A DNA stretch of 7,534 nt from Candidatus Sumerlaeota bacterium (lineage in GTDB: Bacteria > Sumerlaeota > Sumerlaeia > MWCT01). Where the stretch lies: positions 1 through 7,534 of the forward strand of contig JAPLSR010000344.1 in NCBI GenBank assembly GCA_026398545.1, read 5' to 3'. The notes under the pieces are model-generated. The model was not told the DNA's origin. It made no database searches and saw nothing but the letters and a program-made list of their open reading frames with translations. Below, one piece after another: positions 1 through 5,413 of this stretch (its first letter is position 1; every line of letters begins with the position of its first letter). The position numbers and the translations under genes were made by a program.

Positions 1-1761
1 CTTCATAATCTTGACAATCTTTCTTGCCTCTTGCGGGAGGTTTTTCCAGTGATAGACATAAATGGCATTTACCATTCCCAGAACGAGCATCGCCACATTC
101 TGGAAAACAGAGCGCTGGTCGAAGTTCTCCCACAGTGTGGCGCTTGATTTTCGCGCATCATGACAGAAATAATAAGCCTGGGCGGCAGTGGCGGCAATGG
201 CATAGTCCCGTGATTTGAATCTATTCTTCATACCCTGGAGGAGGTGCTCATTCACGATTTCCTCAATAGTCAGTTCAGGTTCGGTATAATCGTGCTGGAG
301 GAAATGCTCCCTCCAGTGTAGAAGGGCATAATGGAGAAGGAAACGCTCAACGTTGCGCCGGATAATTTTTTTATCCTTCGTGGGAATCAGGTCACAAAGT
401 ATGCCCATCATGCCGCCCTGCATCTTATCAGGGTCTCCCAGGACTTGATGGATGCAAACGTCCATGGCGCGGTTCAGGGCGAGTTTCCAGCATTGAGGAC
501 CGGGCTCCTCAATATCTCCATTTCGTGTAACACGGAGATAGGGATGGTTCTCATCCACGAGTTTATATTCCGCGTTGCTATCCAGTGTTCCCTCCCATCG
601 TCCGAGGGAGATATTATCATGATGCCAGTCATTCCAGGCAGTGTTATCCTTCAGCGAGATGATATTGGGGTCCTTTGCGGAGCGGCCGAATTTTTTAGTG
701 AGTTTTCGGCGGATGAAGAGGTCGGGGGAAACGGGGAGATAACCCAGCTCTGTTAGTTTTATGATTTTTTGCTCAAAATTGCTTGCCGCCTTTACTGTAT
801 AGGTCAGGGAGGCGATGTTTTCAAAGTGGGACCAGCAATAATCAATCTTATTCTCATTCAGGTCGGAATCCATCTTGGCTATGGTGCGGTCGAGGAGTTT
901 CTTGACCGATGGGTTGGAAAACGTTACCCAGTCGGAAAAGTTGCGGTCTTTGAAAATGACGGAGACAAAATCCTTTTTATCCGAGGGGAGTGGGACAATA
1001 TTCCATGTCTTCATGAGGATGTCATTGTCCTTCTCATCTGTCTGGGCATTATCCAGAAGAAGGATAAGGTGGTGGTCCTTGATATCATCCTCCCTGCATT
1101 TTGCAATAAATTCCTCATGGAGGATTTCAAGCACCCTTGCGCTATAACCACCTTCGGGGAGCCAGACGCTGACGACAAATGGCTTTTCCTTGTGTGTATC
1201 CCAGATATATTCATAATATGCTTTGAGGATTGGCCAGTAAAAGAGAAATCCGATTCTTGTAAGAAGTCGGATGTCAAACTCATGCTTCAGCATGGGGAGG
1301 ATTGAATGAAACGGGGTGGTGACACAGGGGGCAATGACACCAGTGGAGTAAAGTTCCATCAATCTTCCATACGTGTTTTCGTTGAGTTCATAATCCAGTT
1401 CTATGATGCGATGGAGTGTGTCGGGGTCGATGCCGATTGCGAGGAGTGGCACCATACCTTTTTCAAGGAAGATATCTTCCATGGTCTGGGACACATAAGC
1501 GGTGATATGGGATAAGATGCGGGTGTAAATGCGGTAGCATTTGACCATGAGTTCTGTCCAGTTTTTCCCCCGGAGGAGTTCCTGGCCAATACGCGTGCTC
1601 ACAGGGGCGATGCGCTCCGCGTATCGTGGTGGCTCAGAAAACATCTCAAGGAGCAGTTCGGGGTCCTCCTTATCCGGGTCAACCGGCAGCAGGCGTCCGA
1701 TATCAATGCGGGAGCCCACCTGGTGTGAGAATTCAAGGAATATCGGGTGCAGGAAGTTCAT
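1..1761 (-). CDS. GH57-like glycoside hydrolase family protein, 3' part missing (runs off left edge)
   Basis: The minus-strand frame is open from the ATG at 1761 to base 1, giving 587 residues with no stop; the C-terminus lies outside the window. The start is well supported: an in-frame TAG sits four codons upstream, and AGAGG lies 9 nt before the ATG. Several stretches resemble conserved GH57 regions. GVIAPCVTTPFHSILPML (141-158) resembles the family's 'GxIEL...H.ilPLl' segment, with His152. SVWLPEGGYS (198-207) resembles the 'WLPE' nucleophile segment, with Glu203. FKDRNFSDWVTF (270-281) resembles the 'fRD..LSd.igF' segment. TAWNDWHHDNISLGRW (374-389) recalls the 'SWS..HG..RW' segment of the DUF3536-type branch. 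GH57 enzymes act on alpha-glucans (amylases, 4-alpha-glucanotransferases, branching enzymes). I cannot find the usual DGE-type acid/base segment, and the N-terminal HxHQP motif is absent. There is no signal peptide, so it is probably cytoplasmic. Family placement is fairly likely; substrate and activity are unknown. Confidence 0.72.
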   Translation of the reverse strand, partial: MNFLHPIFLEFSHQVGSRIDIGRLLPVDPDKEDPELLLEMFSEPPRYAERIAPVSTRIGQELLRGKNWTELMVKCYRIYTRILSHITAYVSQTMEDIFLEKGMVPLLAIGIDPDTLHRIIELDYELNENTYGRLMELYSTGVIAPCVTTPFHSILPMLKHEFDIRLLTRIGFLFYWPILKAYYEYIWDTHKEKPFVVSVWLPEGGYSARVLEILHEEFIAKCREDDIKDHHLILLLDNAQTDEKDNDILMKTWNIVPLPSDKKDFVSVIFKDRNFSDWVTFSNPSVKKLLDRTIAKMDSDLNENKIDYCWSHFENIASLTYTVKAASNFEQKIIKLTELGYLPVSPDLFIRRKLTKKFGRSAKDPNIISLKDNTAWNDWHHDNISLGRWEGTLDSNAEYKLVDENHPYLRVTRNGDIEEPGPQCWKLALNRAMDVCIHQVLGDPDKMQGGMMGILCDLIPTKDKKIIRRNVERFLLHYALLHWREHFLQHDYTEPELTIEEIVNEHLLQGMKNRFKSRDYAIAATAAQAYYFCHDARKSSATLWENFDQRSVFQNVAMLVLGMVNAIYVYHWKNLPQEARKIVKIMK

Positions 1762-1770
1762 AGTCAGATG

Positions 1771-1775
1771 CCTCT
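1771..1775 (-). promoter_or_regulatory. Shine-Dalgarno of the GH57-like gene
   Basis: On the minus strand the bases read AGAGG, followed by 9 nt and then the ATG at 1761. Together with the in-frame stop just upstream, this fixes the gene start. Confidence 0.6.
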
Positions 1776-1889
1776 ATTCGTTCCGGATTTGCTCAGGTGA
1801 AAGGCAAAAATTGCCAGTTATCCACCTTTTCATTATTTAACAAGATGCGAAATTTGTGTTTTGCCAGTATTTCTCTATTTTGACATAAG

Positions 1890-1919
1890 ATAATAGATTT
1901 GAAAGGGTTACGATTTCAA
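1890..1919 (-). promoter_or_regulatory. Candidate sigma70-type promoter for the GH57-like gene
   Basis: Read on the minus strand, TTGAAA (1919-1914) and TATTAT (1895-1890) are separated by 18 bp, each one mismatch from the TTGACA/TATAAT consensus. This would give a leader of roughly 120 nt. The region is AT-rich, so chance matches are likely. The -35 hexamer is one arm of an inverted repeat, TTGAAA-N9-TTTCAA (1899-1919), which could be an operator. Confidence 0.35.
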
Positions 1920-2037
1920 GAAAAAAATGTTGACACATTGAAAACTGGTGAAATTTTTAATGATCTTGATAATTAGATTGGGGATTAAAAAAATTTTTAT
2001 TTCCCTGAGGCGGTAGGAACATTGACGCTAAATAAGT

Positions 2038-2121
2038 GCGGGTGTGGCGGAATGGCAGACGCGATGGCCTTAGGAGCCATTGGGGAAACCCTTGGGGGTT
2101 CAAGTCCCCCCGCCCGCACCA
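2038..2121 (+). tRNA. tRNA-Leu (anticodon UAG), CCA encoded
   Basis: A complete cloverleaf with the long variable arm of a class II tRNA can be folded by eye. The acceptor arms are GCGGGTG (2038-2044) and CGCCCGC (2111-2117), with one G-T pair. The anticodon stem is ATGGC/GCCAT (2064-2068 and 2076-2080) around the loop CTTAGGA, giving anticodon TAG at 2071-2073, which reads CUN leucine codons. The variable arm folds as GGG-GAAA-CCC. The T arm is GGGGG/CCCCC around TTCAAGT (2094-2110). The discriminator is A2118, followed by an encoded CCA (2119-2121). I found no convincing promoter: TTGACA at 1930-1935 has no well-spaced -10 partner. The gene is divergent from the GH57-like gene and convergent with nusB. 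Confidence 0.97.
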
Positions 2122-2132
2122 ACGTAAATTTA

Positions 2133-2155
2133 TTGATTCATTTTAAATGACTCAA
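2133..2155. repeat. Imperfect inverted repeat downstream of tRNA-Leu
   Basis: TTGATTCATTT (2133-2143) and AAATGACTCAA (2145-2155) are reverse complements with one mismatch, around a single central base. The right arm is made from the first octamer units of the adjacent tandem repeat. It is AT-rich and lacks a following T-run, so it is not a good intrinsic terminator. Confidence 0.6.
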
Positions 2156-2209
2156 TGATTCAATGATTCAATGATTAAATGACTCAATGATTCAATCATT
2201 CAATAATTA
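2146..2209. repeat. Tandem octamer repeat, eight units of AATGATTC type
   Basis: Eight consecutive 8-bp units fill this stretch: AATGACTC, AATGATTC, AATGATTC, AATGATTA, AATGACTC, AATGATTC, AATCATTC and AATAATTA. Units differ from the consensus AATGATTC by zero to two bases, degrading toward the nusB end. The last unit runs into the nusB stop codon (TAA, 2209-2207). The array occupies nearly all of the convergent gap between tRNA-Leu and nusB. The period of 8 is not a multiple of three, so the array does not encode a repeat protein in one frame. Confidence 0.9.
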
Positions 2210-2683
2210 TCTTTTGATGTCCTTCCCTTTCGGGCTTTCCCGTGCGACCCTGTCTAAGATGCCATTGATGAATGAGGGTGCTTCATTATCGCCGTAATCC
2301 TTGGCAATTTCGATATACTCATTGATGGTCACCTTTGGTGGGATGTCCTCAAAATGGAAGATTTCGGCAGTGGCAAGGCGAAGTAAATTCCTTTCAATAT
2401 AGGTAAGTCTCTCGAGCCGCCAGTGCATGATGACCCGCTTTAGCAACTCATCCAGTTCATCTTTGTGAGTCAGGACGATATTGAGGAGTTTCAGGGTAAA
2501 TTCATTCATGGGAATCTTGGGAGCGAATTCAGGGTCAATTTCGAGATGTTTATACCCTTTTTGAGTTTCCTGCAGAGAATTCCCTGTAATCTCAGTTGCG
2601 TAAAGTAGCTGGAGTGCGAGTTCCCTTGCCTTGTGACGGCTGATGACACCTTTATTTTCCCTGTGTGACTTTTGCGGCTTCAT
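2207..2683 (-). CDS. nusB: Transcription antitermination factor NusB
   Basis: The protein has 158 residues, close to the usual NusB length plus a short basic N-terminal tail. NusB is an all-helical RNA-binding protein that pairs with NusE (ribosomal protein S10) at boxA sites to promote antitermination, mainly on rRNA operons. Family signatures are clear. The N-terminal SRHKARELALQLLY (15-28) is the typical 'R..ARe.AlQ.LY' helix. The C-terminal half has RLERLTYIERNLLRLATAEI (89-108), then IPPKVTINEYIEIAKDYG (114-131), then the end motif FINGILDRVA (138-147). The ATG at 2683 lies 3 bp after the amidase stop, with no strong Shine-Dalgarno of its own, so translation is probably coupled to the amidase. 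In many bacteria nusB sits beside riboflavin genes (ribH); here it follows a cell-wall amidase. Its stop codon touches the octamer repeat. Confidence 0.96.
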   Translation of the reverse strand: MKPQKSHRENKGVISRHKARELALQLLYATEITGNSLQETQKGYKHLEIDPEFAPKIPMNEFTLKLLNIVLTHKDELDELLKRVIMHWRLERLTYIERNLLRLATAEIFHFEDIPPKVTINEYIEIAKDYGDNEAPSFINGILDRVARESPKGKDIKR

Positions 2684-2686
2684 GTA

Positions 2687-4099
2687 TCAATTCTTCAAAA
2701 ACGCCGGTTTAAACTCAGGGTTTTCCCGGGCAAAATAATTCTGGATTCCATTATAAATAAGTCGGGCGGTTGTCCACTGAAAGGACTTGGATACAAGGTA
2801 TTGCGCCTCTTTTGTGTTGGAAAGGAATCCCACCTCAATTAAGATTGCGGGCATGGCATAGTTGGCAAGGACCGTGAAGTGTGCTGACTTGACGGTGGGC
2901 ATCCGATGGTATGCCCGGAAATAGGGGTGGGTTTGAAATGACTGCCACATGGCTTCGCATGCGTGTTCGCTTGAAATCTTTTCCTCCTCTAAGGCATCTT
3001 TTAACATACCTGTGAGAATTTGTTTCAGATTCCGGTCCTGTGCTTCGGACACTTTTGGGAGGTCCTGGTCGTTTTCAAGTTTTTCCAGATACCTGAGCGC
3101 CGCATCATTGGCGCCTGTTTCAGCCCAGTGATATATCTCAATCCCTCTGGCAGAGGAAGAGTGAGGCGCATCATTCAAGTGAATGCTGAGGAAAAGGGCG
3201 CCTTCCTTCTTCTGGGCGAAATCCACCCTCTCAGAAAGTGAAACATACTCATCCTTCTCGCGTGTCATGATGGCGCTTATGTTTGGACTTTTTTCTATCA
3301 GATACTGGAGTTTTTTGGCAAAATCTAAAACGAGGTCTTTTTCATAGTAATAAGTCCCATTTATTTTTCTGACGCTTCGGGCACCCTTGCTATAGCCCCC
3401 GTGACCTGCATCTATAATCACCAGTCTGCGCCTTTTCGCCTCGGATTCCGTCCTTGCCGGCGGAGCAGGTGAAGTGGGAGTTGCTGGCGGGGGAGTGCCC
3501 GGTGTCCCTGATGGGATTGCATGTGTTGCGGCAGGGCTCCTGTTCGGGGTAGCGCCCGGCTTCATGGGTTGCGTGCCGGCAGGGGTGGATATTATTGTTG
3601 GGGATTGAGGAGGACGTGGGGTCACATTCTCTTTATTCGCCGGGGTTTTTATTTCCAATCTGGGATTGGGGAGAGGCTTTTCCTGCCTCAGTTGAACCTT
3701 GAGGTTGATAGGATTTTCACCGGGCTCCACAGACCATCGGGCTCCCGGTTTGGGGAAGAATGTGAGACGGATAGTCTTCGCTTCAGGATTGGACTGGATA
3801 TCAATCTTGCTTATTCTGGGGTCTTCCGGCTGATAGGAGCGGTTTTCGTAGGTTTGGGCGATATTGAGTATATCAATGAAGAAGCAGCCATCTTTGTCCA
3901 TCCGGTCGACCACGGTGTAACGGATGGGTGTGTCTGTTGTAATGGTGAGGAGGAAGGAATCGGGCAGGGATTGCCATGTCAGGCTGGAGAGGTTATTTGC
4001 GCCCAAATCCGGTGCATTAACCCACCAGAGCGTGACCATCAGTAGAAGGAGAGAGAAGCCCCGGCATGGATGATATGTTCGGTGTTTCCGTATTTTCAT
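2687..4099 (-). CDS. N-acetylmuramoyl-L-alanine amidase, AMIN + Amidase_3 domains (AmiC-like)
   Basis: Zinc amidase that cuts the bond between N-acetylmuramic acid and L-alanine in peptidoglycan, acting outside the cytoplasmic membrane. I chose the ATG at 4099 (470 aa) because it opens directly on an export signal: basic KIRKHR, then a hydrophobic FSLLLLMVTLWW core at about 15-26. A TTG at 4126 would add nine residues and lacks a ribosome-binding site. Domains in order: AMIN-like beta domain (about 38-139), a Pro/Thr/Ala-rich linker (about 140-223), and the Amidase_3 catalytic domain (about 225-457). All four expected residues are visible: His233 in IDAGHGG, Glu253 in YEKDL, His307 in SIHLNDA (zinc ligands), and catalytic Glu422 in ILIEVGFLSN. 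Between the last two lies a helical insertion (about 332-395) like the autoinhibitory region of E. coli AmiA/B/C. It follows the TPR gene after a 137-bp gap and runs directly into nusB. Confidence 0.94.
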   Translation of the reverse strand: MKIRKHRTYHPCRGFSLLLLMVTLWWVNAPDLGANNLSSLTWQSLPDSFLLTITTDTPIRYTVVDRMDKDGCFFIDILNIAQTYENRSYQPEDPRISKIDIQSNPEAKTIRLTFFPKPGARWSVEPGENPINLKVQLRQEKPLPNPRLEIKTPANKENVTPRPPQSPTIISTPAGTQPMKPGATPNRSPAATHAIPSGTPGTPPPATPTSPAPPARTESEAKRRRLVIIDAGHGGYSKGARSVRKINGTYYYEKDLVLDFAKKLQYLIEKSPNISAIMTREKDEYVSLSERVDFAQKKEGALFLSIHLNDAPHSSSARGIEIYHWAETGANDAALRYLEKLENDQDLPKVSEAQDRNLKQILTGMLKDALEEEKISSEHACEAMWQSFQTHPYFRAYHRMPTVKSAHFTVLANYAMPAILIEVGFLSNTKEAQYLVSKSFQWTTARLIYNGIQNYFARENPEFKPAFLKN

Positions 4100-4236
4100 A
4101 TCATCAACCAGACCTACAGGTATCAAGGCACAGGCGACCGGGCGCAGGACATTTAATTGAAAACAACATCAATATCCGGTTATAATCCCTGCCATTTTAT
4201 ATTAATCCATGTCATAGAGCCCTGTTGGAACGGGTG

Positions 4237-4773
4237 TTATTTTTTTGAGCCCTTGCCCGATGCAGACTCCTTCAATTCTTCAATATGTTTGGCTATCATG
4301 AGCGCCTCGGAGGAATCCTCACTCAGGAATTCGCAATAGATTTTCCAATTCTCGATAGCATCTTTAAACTCACCCAGATGTTCCAGGCAGATGGCAAGGT
4401 TGTAATACGCCTGCTCAAAGTCTTCAGCCAGTTCAATAGTTTTCCGGAAATGCTCACATGCCTTGGGATACTCATCCTTTTTGGCGGCGATACACCCCAG
4501 ATTAAAGAAATCCCCAGGTTCTTTGGGTTTAAAGCCAAGTTGCTGAATTATATCCATCTTTTCCTCAGCCGCGAGGGAGTGGAACAGGGTGAATCCGTAG
4601 ATTTTGTAAGCCGGCTCAAATCCGCGTTGGAGATGGGTGCGGTAACGTTCCATTTCCCTTTTATAAAGATTTTCCTGCGGTAGGGATGGCTGTGATTCTT
4701 TCTCCTGAGGTTTTCCCTCCGCCGCCAGTTTCTGACGCTCCTTCGGCTCTTGTTTACTCTTACCACTGCTCAT
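4237..4773 (-). CDS. Small TPR-repeat protein with charged N-terminus
   Basis: The protein has 178 residues from the ATG at 4773. An upstream in-frame GTG (4809) exists, but a perfect AAGGAG 10 nt before the ATG decides for the shorter form. Residues 1-40 are rich in Lys, Glu, Gln and Pro, and probably disordered. From about 86 to 153 there are two clear tetratricopeptide repeats: DFFNLGCIAAKKDEYPKACE with its second helix, then AYYNLAICLEHLGEFKDAIE with its second helix, showing the typical A/G/Y/A-L spacing. A third, degenerate helix pair (about 55-80) may precede them. The tail ASGKGSKK is basic. There is no signal peptide or membrane segment, so it is probably a cytoplasmic scaffold; the partner is unknown. 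It is the first gene of the unit that continues with the amidase and nusB, which makes envelope or division work possible but unproven. Confidence 0.85.
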   Translation of the reverse strand: MSSGKSKQEPKERQKLAAEGKPQEKESQPSLPQENLYKREMERYRTHLQRGFEPAYKIYGFTLFHSLAAEEKMDIIQQLGFKPKEPGDFFNLGCIAAKKDEYPKACEHFRKTIELAEDFEQAYYNLAICLEHLGEFKDAIENWKIYCEFLSEDSSEALMIAKHIEELKESASGKGSKK

Positions 4774-5065
4774 GAAAGGCACGCTCCTTAGAGATGTCGA
4801 AAATACCACTCAATGAAAAAAACAATTTGCAAAGAGTTCATGGTGAAATGTAAAAACAAAAGAACTTTCATGTGAAATTAGGAACTTGTCCACAATTTTT
4901 TTACAAAATTGCAGATTCTTTTGCGCAAGATGGGTTCCTTTGCGAAAATATACATTGTCCTGTGGGGATATTTTTTTCTTTACTTTTGCCAAAAAGACCA
5001 TTTCCCTGTTTTAGTTTTAAGATAGCTGATTTTCTGTTTGTTAGTGAAATTATTTTGTGCGTTGA
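4774..5065. other. Divergent AT-rich intergenic region
   Basis: This stretch of 292 bp separates the minus-strand TPR/amidase/nusB unit from the plus-strand ATPase operon, so promoters for both must lie here or very near. It is AT-rich with many A and T runs. I looked for paired -35/-10 hexamers on both strands and found none with good spacing; TTGCCA (4986-4991) on the plus strand has no clear -10. A single DnaA-box-like nonamer, TTGTCCACA (4886-4894), stands alone. The small open frames crossing it look random. Confidence 0.5.
4784..4789 (-). promoter_or_regulatory. Strong Shine-Dalgarno deciding the TPR gene start
   Basis: The minus strand reads AAGGAG here, followed by 10 nt and the ATG at 4773. 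The alternative upstream GTG at 4809 has no comparable site. Confidence 0.7.
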
Positions 5066-5413
5066 ATGGGTGATTGTGTGGAAGACATAAAGGAAAAGAT
5101 TGAGCAGGTTCTGGGCGCTGAGGATGAGGCAAAGTCCACTATCGAGAATGCGCAGAGGGAGAAGGAGCGTCTCCTCTCTGAGGCGCGCCAGAAGGTGATG
5201 GAGATGCTTGAGTCTGCCCGTGAGGAAGCCGGGATGATTATTGCCGGGCAGAAGAAACTGGTTGAGGAAGAAACATCGGTGGAGATTGATGGCAAACGCC
5301 GGCGGACAAATGAGGAGATTCAATCGCTTATAGCGTCGGGGCGAAAAAATATCCCCTCTGCCGTGTCGTTCATTGTGAAATCACTGATAAATCCCTCTTT
5401 ATCTGAAAAATGA
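5066..5413 (+). CDS. V/A-type ATPase peripheral-stalk subunit H (G-like)
   Basis: The protein has 115 residues, the usual size for the bacterial and archaeal subunit H (AhaH/NtpF, related to eukaryotic subunit G). This subunit pairs with subunit E to form the peripheral stalks that hold the catalytic head still relative to the membrane subunit I. Residues about 5-70 form a long, highly charged coiled coil rich in Glu, Ala, Lys and Arg. The C-terminal part (IPSAVSFIVKSLINP, 96-110) resembles the family's closing helix. The ATG at 5066 is the first possible ATG, because an in-frame TGA ends immediately before it; no Shine-Dalgarno is visible upstream. The stop overlaps the next gene's start by 4 bp (ATGA). 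Identification rests partly on its position ahead of subunit I, since coiled-coil stalk proteins are poorly conserved. Confidence 0.85.
   Translation: MGDCVEDIKEKIEQVLGAEDEAKSTIENAQREKERLLSEARQKVMEMLESAREEAGMIIAGQKKLVEEETSVEIDGKRRRTNEEIQSLIASGRKNIPSAVSFIVKSLINPSLSEK

Noticed and set aside
331..1515. A row of sizeable plus-strand open frames (331-756, 769-1305, 1306-1515)
   Set aside because: They lie in one antisense frame exactly opposite the GH57-like gene, share no family signature, have no ribosome-binding sites, and are broken by stops. They are shadows of the minus-strand coding bias.
1930..1961. TTGACA (1930-1935) with TTTAAT (1956-1961) as a tRNA-Leu promoter
   Set aside because: The spacer is 20 bp, longer than sigma70-type promoters normally tolerate, and AT-rich DNA gives many such matches.
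3521..4045. Plus-strand open frame of 174 codons
   Set aside because: It is antisense to the amidase linker and AMIN domain, where GC-rich codons suppress stops. It has no recognisable domain.
4204..4236. Possible hairpin just after the TPR gene stop (CCCGTT...AACAGGG on the minus strand)
   Set aside because: The stem needs a bulge and leaves too small a loop, and no U-run follows. It is not a credible terminator.
4886..4894. DnaA-box-like TTGTCCACA, with another near-match TTATCCACC at 1818-1826
   Set aside because: Each is one mismatch from the consensus and they are isolated and 3 kb apart. An origin would show a cluster of boxes and neighbours such as dnaA or dnaN.
4810..5001. Minus-strand open frame of 63 codons upstream of the TPR gene
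   Set aside because: Its composition is that of AT-rich intergenic DNA, it ends just before the TPR GTG codon, and it has no ribosome-binding site or domain. It probably overlaps the promoter region.
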